A stretch of 64,000 nucleotides of DNA from Styela clava (Eukaryota; Chordata; Ascidiacea; Stolidobranchia; Styelidae): assembly GCF_964204865.1 (NCBI RefSeq), contig NC_135260.1:9238001-9302000 (forward strand), read 5' to 3'. Shown in pieces: positions 37,549 through 48,578 of the stretch. The stretch's first letter is position 1. Every line of letters starts with the position of its first letter. A model generated the notes under the pieces. It ran no database searches. It saw nothing but the letters and a program-made list of their open reading frames with translations, and was not told the origin of the DNA. Made by a program: the position numbers and the translations under genes.

Positions 37549-38604
37549 GCCAACCGGCTTTTGACCGCGATCGACTGAATCGTCAAAATAGCTCGCGATC
37601 GACTGACTGATCGGTAATAAGGTCATACACAAAAACGAATGAGTACTGAATATTCACGCACGCATACAAAAAATCCGCCGCTGCCAATAAGCTCGGTTCT
37701 TTGGGGGCATTCTTAATGAAATCGCCACAACATTTTTTTCATTCCATAAGACCTAGCCTAAATTTTAAAAATGATTTAAATATAAGCCTTCCCCTTAAAA
37801 TAAGATCTAGGCAATACCACGATTTTTTTTCACCTAGTCCATAGCAAGAAATCACACCATATACGTTTTAAATGGTTGATAATCCATGTTTTGCAGTTAT
37901 TTTGAATAAAAACGTGTTATTTATAAGTAAATGGATATCGGTTTTCATATTTTGTATATTTGAAAATCCTGTAATTTTCTACTTTGTAATTTTGTTTTTA
38001 TTAATTGAAAAAATAAGACATCCTCCAAAACAAGCCTTAGTGTTATTTTCCGGAAGAAAATCGAAATAAGACCCAGTCTTATTTTCGAGGAAACACGGTA
38101 TTATCCCAAACCACAAATGTTACATGACTGCTCAAGCTACCTAATTTACAAATTCTGACGAGTCCGATTCTTCGCTTGCTTTAAATTAATAAAATAAAAA
38201 AACTCTGATGCCACTGCCCATTGCTACTGTTGCGAGTGAGACAATAATATCCGCATACTGCAGAAGTTGCTGTAGGATCGTTCGTCAGTCAAAGCACACG
38301 ATGTTTGGCAAGTTCATTTCTGAACCTTGGCTGCCGCGAAATTTGCATTTATTACGTAATAATATGCTCTATCGGACTTGTCCAGACTCAAATACTATAC
38401 TGTATGCGTATATCGTATTTAACCCATGCACAGTGCTGCTTTATTGCTGTTTTAAAACACACAAAATGCGCTGCATGAAACTGATTCAGGGCAATTTGGG
38501 AAGTTATGTTATTAAATTCCCTCAACATCAGACGCGATCGACTACTCAAGACATGGCGATCGACCGGGGTCGGTCGCGTTTGACGTGTTGTCCACCCTTG
38601 GAAT
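37549..38604. mobile_element. Probable hAT-type element, about 1.06 kb
   Basis: The left end CAGAGGTGGCCAACC pairs with GTTGTCCACCCTTG at the right. Both subterminal regions are rich in CGATCGACTG/GATCGACCGG words. No clean target duplication is visible. The block 37735-38095 inside is itself a repeat shared with 41050-41320. The 144-codon ORF inside has no coding support. Confidence 0.5.
37735..38095. repeat. Dispersed ATAAGACC-type repeat, copy 1
   Basis: CCTTAAAATAAGATCTAGGC and the following sequence match 41050-41320, and the right side ends in TTATTTTCGAGGAAACACGG. Non-coding. Confidence 0.7.
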
Positions 38605-39965
38605 ATAGTACTGTATTGAAACTGCATGTACTAGAAACGTGATACATGTTAAATTTGCTGTATAATCTCTACTTACATCACTCTAAACAGCTTATCGTTA
38701 ACCATTAATAGAATTTTGCCAACGAATACCGTATTCAATTCACATTTTTATGTTTGTGTGTTAATTGAATGTTCAATTGATTGAATATATAAATCATATA
38801 CCGGTATATATACTTAATCAATCTGGAGTTAAGCAATTAATCATTCATTTCTTCGACTGGATAGCAATTTTTAATGTCATTGATATCATTCATTCTCAAC
38901 ATTCGTACAACTTTCTTAAAATTCGAGTATATTATGGCCATCAACTTGAGATCGAGCAGGCAGGCACTTCCGACGGCGACAGGCTCAGTATCTGCTAGTG
39001 CTACAAGGTGTACAATTGGTGTTATTGATTCAGAACCTATACCCCCTAGTAAGTATAGTATAGTCTAATCATTTTTCATCGAAGTATTTGTAAATACGCA
39101 TGTCATTTTGCATGTCTTTCGCGGACAACAAATTTTGCAATAGCCTACATCCGACACTTATCTAACCATATGCCGGAATTTTTAGGTTTATCCGAACCTA
39201 GAACATATCACCAAATCAACATCATTTTTTTTGGAAAAAGTAACTTTAATCAGATTCAATCTCCACCAACGATTTTTAAACATTTCAATCAACCTCAGAG
39301 ATATTTTCAGACTTTTAAATGTTGTAATCACCCAAAAAATTTGCATTAGTTAATCGAGCCAATGCGCTATAGAAATTTGCAAAATGCACGTTAGTATCGA
39401 AAAATTATTACGTTGTTATACATATTTTTATTTTCTTAAATTGTGGTTACTAGTATATAAAAATATGGAACAGTAATCGATGAAATTGTGATATTCTTCA
39501 AAATTATCACAGAAATATGAAGTTATTATATATATCAATTATGCATTGACAAAGAGTTGGTTAGTGACAAATAGAGTTAAACAATCATAAAGTTGACATA
39601 CTATACCAATAACGTATACCATACCAAACGTATTATAACAAAAAACTCAATTTAGATGTAGGGAAGCTCTTTTTGCCCGCCTTGGTATTATGGTAATATG
39701 GATTACGCGGGTGCCAAGTCTATATAAAATTTATCCGTTAGCACATTCGGTGTTTGAGTTTTAGAAACTCATTTCTTCCCATCTATGCATAGTTTTCTCA
39801 TTATAATAGTCACAGAGATTATGGAAATTTTCACATATTTAAAACCCAATCTTCAATCGGAATACATTCAAGCTTATAATATTGACCATAAAGATAAACG
39901 GTTTCAGTTGAGTTGATTTTATCCCCTCGTGTGTAATATTTCTAGCAAGGTTTTCAGCCACGATG
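38605..39965. other. Intergenic between the sulfotransferase paralogues
   Basis: Contains the second copy of the sulfotransferase upstream region at about 38920-39620. No gene remains in front of that copy, so the gene once attached to it appears lost. Nothing else is recognised. Confidence 0.5.
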
Positions 39966-40599
39966 TTACAGAATGGAAAATATTACGAGAGCCTCGTGTA
40001 AATATCCAGCAATGCATGTGGTTAATGTTATGATAGCTGATGACATAAGAACTTCTCTTTTCATTTTCAACATGTGGGGATTCGTTTCCAGTAATTTTTG
40101 AAAAATTTCTCCGCTTTCGTTCTCGTGAGGAAACGATTCATACGGAATCGCAATGCCTGAGAATTTGCACAAAGGTTCCCATCCATATGAGCACTTGAAT
40201 ATAAGAATAACTTTTCTGGCCGTACGTTCTGTAAACAAACAGCGTACATAAAATTGCAACATATTAACCATACACAAGAGTTCATGGTCAAAACTAGCGG
40301 CAGGTTCATTTAAGGTAAAAACAATTATTTCAAAATCAGTATCAGATTTTTTAATTGAATATCAATTCTAAAATTACAGCGGGAAAGTAAGACACCGGAT
40401 AGTCAGTTACTGCATCTAAATTCTTATACATTCGTCGAAAATCTTCTGTAGTCCACCCATGTTCAAAGATCTTAATCCATTCTTCGGACGAAAACGTAGC
40501 GTTTTCCATGAAATCGTATGTAGTATAGCCCAGCTAATGCAACGCTGCGTATAACGAATTGGTCTCAGTTTTGCTGAAACCCGTACATATTACTTTCAT
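39966..40599 (-). pseudogene. Broken sulfotransferase-like paralogue
   Basis: The first-exon relic (ATG at 40599-40597) reads MKVICTGFSKTETNS, then hits an in-frame TAG at codon 22, and continues in frame with WTTEDFRRMYKNLDAVTDYP, parallel to the intact gene. The P-loop glycine is changed (GTK to ETN). The last-exon relic (40228-39966) retains GWEPLCKFSGIAIPYESFPH but has a one-base frameshift near its start. Only about 150 bp separate the relics, so the exons corresponding to 2 and 3 are missing. It is a decayed duplicate and cannot make the full protein. Confidence 0.85.
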
Positions 40600-41490
40600 G
40601 ATTCTAACTTATTGTTTGTTACAAAAATAATACAATCTTACAATTGCAACACTATCTTAAAACAAAACTATCTTACGCCAAATAACGGATACATAACAAA
40701 CTTGTACAATTCAAAGTAGGCTATGCTAATTTCTATTTCTATAAACCACGTTGCTAGTATCTTTATCAAAATTTGTACAATGGCAGTAGTAGACGAAATT
40801 TCTCGCTAAGCTTTTTAATTCAAAACAACTCTCGCAACTGATATTTCATTCACACATAACTAATATGTGTAAGTATAAGAAATGACCTTTTCGACCGGTA
40901 TTAATACTATCCTATTCGACTGTTTCAATACTTTTGAGAGTATAATGGGTATAATTACAAATTTCAGAACTTCGAAATTTCGCCGATTTTATATTATTTG
41001 AATAAGCATGAAAATGCAACTAAACTAAACTAAATCTGGAAATCTTGGAAATAGGACCTAGCCTGAATTTTGAAAATGATTTTAATATAAGCCCTCCCCT
41101 TAAAATAAGACCTAGTCAATAACGCGAATTTTTTTTATCTGGTCGATCGCAAGAAATCCCTCCTACACGTTTCAAATGATTGATATTTCATGTTTTACGG
41201 TTATTTAGACTAAAAACTTGTTATTTATAAGTAAATGGATATTGGTTTCCATATAATGTACATTTGAAAATCTCGTAATTCACTACTTTGTAATTTTGTT
41301 TTTGATAAAGGAATATATTAGACCTGTTACCATACCTATTACCATAACCTGTGAGAAGTCGGCTTTCAAAAGAGCCCCAAGGGAAAAGAATGCAGAACGT
41401 AGTTTTGCGAGAACGACATTTCGTGAACGTGAAGTTGCGAATATTTAATCGTTTGAGAACACGGATTTGATATATTTTCTCTGAAAATAC
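40600..41490. other. Intergenic, one dispersed repeat
   Basis: Carries copy 2 of the ATAAGACC-type repeat at about 41050-41320. Otherwise AT-rich with no supportable ORF. Confidence 0.5.
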
Positions 41491-41498
41491 CATGTAAC

Positions 41499-41678
41499 TA
41501 GTGGTGGGATTCAGCCGGTTCACACCGGTTCCATAGAACCGTCCCACGAAATTTTATGAGATCAGCGAACCGGTTAGCATTACTGGTTACTGTCAATGTT
41601 CTGTTTGTAACAGAACCGGCTGAAAAATATGACTTTTGTGAAGGAACCGGCTGACAAAAAATTTGAATCTCACCACTG
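41499..41678. mobile_element. 180-bp hAT-type MITE, copy 2 (opposite orientation)
   Basis: Ends TAGTGGTGGGATTCAGCC and GAATCTCACCACTG. Exact 8-bp duplications CATGTAAC at 41491-41498 and 41679-41686. Inner sequence is the reverse complement of the copy at 26903. Confidence 0.92.
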
Positions 41679-41686
41679 CATGTAAC

Positions 41687-42977
41687 ATAAAATTTTAGTT
41701 ACATCTGATATATATATCAGATCGTTCATAATAGCTCGGTGTTCCAAATTTACCCTTTGTCTTCGAAAATTTCATATGTTCCGCGTTGCAAAAAAATGTT
41801 ACAAAATAGCGTCTGCCACATTTTTTGAACTAAGCAAGTTAGTTGCCGTTTGTTGGTTAGAATTTATCTTTCGACGCCCTGAAATATAAGATCCACAGAA
41901 TAATATTCACGTGTATATTTAACCGATATTGATCCAATCAAACCAAATATCTGAAGGATTTAGTTGCTATTTTCAAATATACGCTAACTCGTCGTTGCCC
42001 TAATTTCTGGCGTCAATTCTGTAACAGCCACACAACGTGACGTCGTCCTCGAAGTGAGCGACAGGACATCGAAGTCAGGCTGAAGTCAAGTTCAACGTGT
42101 GCGTGAGATGCTATTATTGGACACGTAGTGGACATAACAATCGTTTCGGTATTTTTGTTGTTCTTATGCTTGTTCTTGTTTTGATGAAATTTTCAACTTT
42201 TCTCGTATCTCTTGCGACATCTCGCGACCAATCCAATTTTTTTTACATTAATAACGCCCTCTATCGAATGACGGTCTTCGAAAGGAGTTGATTGAAGTCA
42301 CTATTTGAGCCGCTCGAAACGACTTGTCATTTTTTTGCTAAAATGTGATTTTTTTGTTAAAAATAAATAAGACCGCACGGTCAGGTTCAGAGGTACAAGT
42401 ACTTACTATAGGAACTGCCATATGCACGATAAACCACAATTTAGGTGAGTGAACACGTACCGTAATCTATCACTTCTTGCTTGGCAAAACCTTCCATCTT
42501 ATATTCTGTACGTTTTAATCCTTATCTAAGTTTTAGTTTGCTCTCCTGATTTAATAATCAGTTTTTATCCTGTTTGTTTTTATGAATCATTTTATTGTTA
42601 TGCTGATTATGGAGTCTAAATGCATTTTTACGTACCGGTAGCTGAGATTCATTTTGTGGTCAATTCACTTTTCGAACTTTTTTGAAAGCCTTTCTACCGA
42701 TTTGAACTTTTCCTTCAAACCTTAAAGTTTTATTTATTCTCCATATTGACTTACTTCTGTACTCTGTACAGTCTATACAAAGTAAGTTTTTATTAATTAT
42801 TTTATCATCTGTGTGTATATCTTGAAATATCCGATATCTTTCAGTAATTTTATACATTCACAGGATATTTAAGATTATTGAGTTGAGAATGATATCACTA
42901 TAAATATCACACTCAATTTTGGGTTCTCATATCACAGTATCATTAGAAATACCACAAGACTAAGTCATCTATGCCAA
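41687..42977. other. Intergenic with a fragment of dispersed repeat R
   Basis: ATTGGACACGTAGTGGACAT and the following CGATCG-like region (about 42112-42160) match 48860-48890. The rest shows nothing recognisable. Confidence 0.45.
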
Positions 42978-43326
42978 GGCGCGGCGGTGTGGCTCAACGG
43001 GCTAAGCGTTAGGAATACGCTCGCCACCGCACCTCTAATTACTCTGCGTGGGTTCGCACTTCGCAGGTTCGAATCCCATGCAGGGATGGTTATGTGCGAG
43101 AGGATTGCTGGACTCCTCGCCGTCGTTGGGTGGTTCACGTAACCGCTGGTCGGTTACGGCTTCCTCCACCACCAAGTCCATGCTTCCGAAAAACAAACAA
43201 TATAACTAATCCCATACCCGACTTGGAATGGTAACCGGACGAGAGGCCGTGGTTCGCCATATGGATAAGCCGTCTTATCGGCTTTCCTCTCCCCCGTGAT
43301 AAATATGTAACTCCTATCCTATCCTA
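42978..43326 (+). mobile_element. tRNA-derived SINE, fullest copy
   Basis: The head has an A-box-like TGGCTCAACGG and a B box GGTTCGAATCCC (about 43064-43075), as in RNA polymerase III promoters. The body shares CTCCTCGCCGTCGTTGGGTGG and ACGAGAGGCCGTGGTTCGCC with the other copies. The 3' tail is a short TCCTA repeat. Other copies: 5787 (+), 52875 (-), 53961 (-). AAGGC occurs at both edges and may be a short target duplication. Confidence 0.88.
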
Positions 43327-43774
43327 AGGCATGACAGGCGAAACCCAAATCTTAGTGGTCCTGCATGGCTTGATGGTCTAATTGCAAAATTGGGAATTTT
43401 TTCATAATTAAATTAATAGCAGAAATTCCAAGGACATAAAGGAAGTATGTTCAAGAACTTCAGCCTTCAGATGCCCCAATCGTATCAAATTCCACTGACA
43501 ACATTTTTATGGTACAATGTTAAAATGGATAGATGGACATGGATGACGACAGAAGTTAGGTTTATAATATGTTGTGTGGGAAATATTAAAAAAAATACAT
43601 CATTAGTAATGCGTTTAATATTCTTTTCAATATCTAATTTTGTGGTTGATGTTTTAGTATTGTTTTTGAGTATTTCAATTCAAATTAGAATGACTTGATA
43701 TCTTAAACTGCTGAACTGTGCTGTCAGATTTAAATTTTGCCTTGTTGGCATTGCAACTCGTTGTCTAAGAGAGA

Positions 43775-44958
43775 ATGGATTCAACTAATGATGATAATGA
43801 GGGAAATTTACTTGCTCCTTTACAAACTGTATTGAGTTTGTGGTGGAATGGGCATTTGAAGGAATTTAGAGGTATTAATATTGTTATTAAAATGTATTTT
43901 GTAGCAATATATTTACTGCTTATTTAGCTGAAACAAAACTGAGGGACTTGTTGATTGATTCATTGAATTATCTTGTTTTCTTTTCATTTGGGCATAGTTT
44001 ACTTTGGAACATATTTTTACAGAATTAAATTCTGCGTAGTAATAAAATATTTACAATTCAAATAAATTATATAACATAGGCATATATATCAAATGGATAT
44101 TTTATTTATTGTGGTTGATTTTATATTAAATTTGCATGACAGTATTGTCTTTCCATCCGAAAAGTCAGTCTTTTTTATCTAATATTTTATCTAAATTGTC
44201 ATATTTACACTGGGTTGTTTGACCTGTCTTTCACTGGCTTTGTTTGTTATAAAGTGTCAAGATATTCGTCATAATTCATAAGATAGACATTGTGATATCT
44301 AAAGTATTAAAATTTCTCTAATATGTTGGAGCCATTTATTTCAATTGGTTGCTGAAAATCCATTGTCAAAACCAGTATGAAAATCTATATAAATGCCAGT
44401 AATCCATTTGTAATACAATGGACAAATACAGTTTGAAAGTGGTTTGAATAACCTGAATTCACTTTAAATATTGATTTTGTATATTTAGAGATTTGGTGGT
44501 GGGTGTTTCTATGGGCACTTTTTTCATCAATATTTGCCCATGCGTTTGCTTTTCTGATCAGTTTTTGCACACTTCATAAACATAAACAAGGACGATGGTA
44601 TTGTCTGTCAATAGTTATCATGGGATTCTTTACACCACTTACCGAAGGGGTTATATCAAGTAAGTTGTATTCAAATTTGAATAAATTGGTCTTCAATGGT
44701 AATCTATCCATGTGAAAGTATGATTAATTCGTTGTACATGGATAAATAGGGCATATATATGGATTCCTTTTTTTTAACGTAAAGTGAAGTCACTGTTGTT
44801 TCATTGAATCATAATTTTTTTCCTTAGGTGCTCTCATAGCCGGTGTGTATGTCTCACTTGGGTGGACAATGGTGCCCAAATTTGCATTGGTTTGGGGTGC
44901 CGGACAAACTGCTGCTGTGATTGCACTTTCCTGGACAAGACTGTTGTCAACTCTCTAA
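43775..44958 (+). CDS. TMEM170: TMEM170 family membrane protein, three exons, complete
   Basis: Exons 43775-43871, 44489-44659 and 44828-44958, with GT-AG junctions and matching phases, give 132 residues (human TMEM170A is 144). After a polar N-terminus come three hydrophobic segments: WVFLWALFSSIFAHAFAFLI, then a stretch ending in SIVIMGFFTPLTEGVIS, then the C-terminal VIALSWTRLLSTL. The patterns FLWAL, GR, MG, PLT and GQT followed by LLSTL at the C-terminus are those of TMEM170A/B. Vertebrate TMEM170A is an ER/nuclear-envelope protein that promotes sheet-like ER membrane; that role here is by homology. An A or B assignment cannot be made by eye. Confidence 0.92.
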
Positions 44959-45275
44959 CATTACTGAAACTTGGTGATAATGCGATTTTCGAGCGAAGAC
45001 CAAATTTTGCACAGTTTTGGAAAATGCTTCAAAAACCCTGCTAAATTATTGGCATTTGGTCTGCTGCATAGCATTTGCAACAATTGAGCACTGAACAGTT
45101 TCCCAGGAACTCAACTTACACTGTGTGTTTTGATCTGCTTAACTTGTGTAACTTAACGATATTTTAATCAACTGGCTTGAATCGAATCGAGAAGACTATA
45201 GTTATTTTATCTGTGATATTCGATACATCTATGCAATCTTGTTAGTTTTGACTGGTTTGAGGAATGCTCTGTATG

Positions 45276-45455
45276 CAGTGGTGGGATTCAAATTTTTTGT
45301 CAGCTGGTTCTTTCACAAAAGTCATATTTTCCAGCCGGTTCTGTTACGAACAGAACATTGACAGTAGCCAGTAATGCTAACCCGTTCGCTGATCTCATAA
45401 AATTTCTTGAGACGAATCTATAGAACGGGTGTGAACCGGCTGAATCCCACCACTG
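45276..45455. mobile_element. 180-bp hAT-type MITE, copy 3
   Basis: Begins CAGTGGTGGGATTCAAAT and ends CTGAATCCCACCACTG. Flanks TCTGTATG (45268-45275) and TCAGTATG (45456-45463) match at 7 of 8 positions. Same orientation as copy 1. It lies about 0.3 kb past the TMEM170 stop. Confidence 0.9.
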
Positions 45456-45463
45456 TCAGTATG

Positions 45464-46440
45464 TGTAACTACTAACTACACTTATTTGTAGAACTGAGTT
45501 CAAATGAGAGGTGAGGAGTAAACTATACTCACAACAGTAAAATTTCAAACCAGCACACTTTGAATATTGATTCATGATTTGTGTCATTTATTTATTTCAA
45601 CTATCAGATTCAGCATTCACAACTTTTTTATTATATATGTATCACTCACTGTTTTGTTTACAATGAAAAGTTCGGTGTAACGTTTCATACTCTTTAACTC
45701 TTTTTTTTGTTTTGTTTTTCTTTTCGTTTTTAAAGTTAAAGAGAATTTACTCAAAGCATGGGCATGCTAACACACTCAATTCTCGTGAGACTTTATTATC
45801 AGCAGTAGGCCACGTACTTTCGGTAGTAGGGGGCTAGAGAGGGTATGGTATGTGTTAGCAGTAGATGATTAAAAAGGCTACTTGTCAGCAGTAGGTGACT
45901 AAAAAGGTGTATATCACTGGTGTTTGTTGATATTAAGACTGGGCGGTTAGGGCATTTGTAGCACATGACCAAAATGGTAGGTATCACACGCTTAAAAGAC
46001 ATCAAGGATAAAACGGGAAAAGGTTTCGCAGAAATATACAGTCTTGTACGACTGGGATTAAATTTGCAAAAAAAAATTGAAATCGACTGGTCCATTAGTT
46101 GTGGAGGAAAGCCGTCTTTTACAGGCATCCGTAATCTTTGCGAAACTACTCTTAGATCTGTGAAGCTAATGGGGCACTTCCTGATTTTGTCGCATTTGTG
46201 CGATCATCGGAGGATGGTGGAGTGAAACCAGGTGTATAACCTCAATTGATGAAACAAATGCACGTCTTGAATTCCACACGGACAATGTTTTTATTCCGAA
46301 TAAACATGGCGACAGAACGTGCATTTCAGGAATAGGATATATTTTCAGTGTTATTACTGAAAAGAAGACTCAATGTTACCTGATAAGGTCTGGAGGTTCC
46401 AATGATATTTACTCGAACCAGCAACGCCGGTAGAAGTCAT
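45464..46440. other. Intergenic; short tandem pair and one weak ORF
   Basis: 45858-45920 holds two imperfect ~33-bp copies of AGCAGTAG(G/A)TGA followed by CTAAAAAGG-like sequence. An 86-codon ORF at 45965-46225 (including TGKGFAEIYSLVRLGLNL) has some coding character but no recognised domain, no splice support and no neighbours, so it is not called a gene. Confidence 0.35.
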
Positions 46441-46927
46441 ATTGGGGGTGTCAGAATAGGGCTGACGAAATGCGGTCGTTGCGTGTCCAATTGGGGGTGA
46501 CGAAATAGGGTCGTCGAGTCAAGTTAGGGGTGACAAAATACGGTCAGTGCGTGTCAGATTAAGAGTGACGAAAAACGGTCGTTGCGTGGTGTCAGGTTAG
46601 CGGTAACGAAATACGGTCGCTGCGAAGAAACCTTGATGATTTGATTTCCGCATGTCGGAATAGTAGCATCGCGTTTTGAACTGGACCTATATAATACCAA
46701 ACATAGCGTATATTCCGGTAATATTATGAAAAATTTACTTAATTTACCACATTTCTCTTTTTACATTTATATAGATAATACAGCGATATTGGACGTCCAA
46801 TACATTTAAAGCAAGTATAGGCGTGACGAAATAGGGTCGTCGAGTCAAGTTAGGGGTGGCACAATACGGTCGGTGCGTGTCAAATTGCGGGTGACGAAAT
46901 ACGGTCGTTGCGTGGTGTCAGGTTAGG
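46441..46927. repeat. Degenerate minisatellite, 35-38-bp unit, two blocks
   Basis: Block 1 (about 46441-46624) and block 2 (about 46819-46927) consist of units close to GGGTGACGAAATACGGTCG followed by TTGCGTGTCAGGTTA. Three successive unit variants (ending CGAGTCAAGTTA, GCGTGTCA, GTGGTGTCAGGTTA) occur in the same order in both blocks. Block 2 is therefore a copy of part of block 1. The 190 bp between them is unrelated AT-rich sequence. Confidence 0.85.
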
Positions 46928-47427
46928 CGGATTAAAAAAAAAAACAGTCCAAATGCCGGGATTTCGGGATCGTAACTTCCTGGGGTCCCAAACCTACGCA
47001 CTAGTTTGTGAACGTCCACTCTTTAAAACACTATCAAAATGAGCATACATTTTTTTGTTACATCCATAGGATGTTTCCCCGGGCATCGATTTTCTTGTTT
47101 ATTTCCGTAGCGATTATAAATCAGCAATAAGTTAACAATGACGTAACAATTGGAATTAATGCCGCCGTCCAGACACTTATTTTGCTCAGACAGATATTCA
47201 AGTGAGGGTATAAACATTGTCTTTTTTGGTAGTTTTGCGTAATATTTTTCAGTTTTTAGCTGTATCTTAAAAATAGTTATAAATCAACTAACATAATTGT
47301 CTTTGTGTCTTCTGAGGACCTTTAGTTTACTTACGAGAATAAAAATTAATACCGCAAACGCTGCGATGGACTAGCCTAAAATTAGCTATCAGTAGGCTAC
47401 GTATAAGCGGCACATAGTTTATAATTG
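46928..47427. repeat. Left half of an older repeat split by the 6.3-kb insertion
   Basis: About 47030-47420 matches 51630-51990 with divergence (for example CTTGTTTA, CAATCAGCAA-like, GACTAGGCT-like words in the same order). Its continuation is found beyond the insertion at 53753-53950. Confidence 0.7.
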
Positions 47428-48578
47428 CAGTGCTCGTCAATCAGGTGTATAGTACACCCCAGGGTGTACCAAAAGTTCAAAGGGTGTACCACATCGATAG
47501 AGTGTACCGCACCAAATGCTTTAGGGTACACACTAACACATGATATGCGAATTGCATACGCTATGGCAATGGTATGTAATACCTATCTAACTAACCTACA
47601 CGTGTTTATTTATGCATAACGTATGTCTGGTATTTCTGATATCTGCTTATTCTGATTTTAACGTCACAATACCATTTGTAGCAGTTTGATACTTTTTTGG
47701 GTATGATCAAGTCTTGCGCTCTGGTGGACATCGATGTTTGTTTTTAGGTTTAAGAAACTGCGCGTTCTGTTCGACAAACTACTGTGCGATCATCGGCGAC
47801 AAAACGCTAAGGAAAATTATAGGAATTATTTGGCAACCCAAATTAGATTTCCTATTTATTATTATCTCTTGACGGCTTTGATCGTCCTTATCGCCAACAT
47901 ATAATAAAAAGTGAACAATATCTTTACTACTGGCTCCGGGGTTCGTTGTATTATTCTGTTGTGTTCATGTTATTCTGCGTTAAATAAAATAAAACTCATG
48001 AAATGTCGTCTCTGCGAATCGGTTAATAATTATGATAAAATTGACTTAATGGCATTTTTTCATATTCAAATTAATATATTATTTCGGAAATCGTAGAAAT
48101 GTTACTTTGTTAGGAACTTGTATTGATGTTTCGAAATTTACAAAATGACCTACTGAAAAGTTGTTGAAATTGACGTGATATTGGCGCACAACCTGCTCAT
48201 TTGAGAATTGAAACAACATCATAGCCACTAAAAACAAAAAACATTATACCGTGAATATAACACTCAATTTTAACGTATTTGTCTGTTAGCGAAAAGTGTC
48301 CACAAATCCGCAAGTGCTGTACAAGCGTTTAACTCAGATCCGCGCAAGTGACGTCCCATGTCCAGGCCACCTGTTACCAGACATTAGAACGGTAAACTGC
48401 AAATATGACACTCAATTTTGACGTCTTGGCTGGTGTTCAAGTTCGTTATAAACGTTTGCGGGCCGAAATGAATTTCCTCGTGTGAAAGTGGCCCGCGACA
48501 CTAAGAAGATTGGACATCCTGATGCAGATACTCTAATGCAGTGGTTCTCAGCCGAGCAGCTTTGAATCATTGCAACAA

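Noticed and set aside
38208..38642. 144-codon ORF on the plus strand
   Set aside because: It lies inside a probable hAT-type element, has no recognisable domain or splice support, and its composition is not protein-like.
42978..43100. A tRNA gene, because of the A-box and B-box motifs
   Set aside because: No proper cloverleaf acceptor pairing is evident, the motif is part of a repeated element with a long non-tRNA body, and other copies are truncated.
45965..46225. 86-codon ORF with some coding character
   Set aside because: No homology recognised, no exon context, and adjacent frames are equally open; mentioned only as weak.
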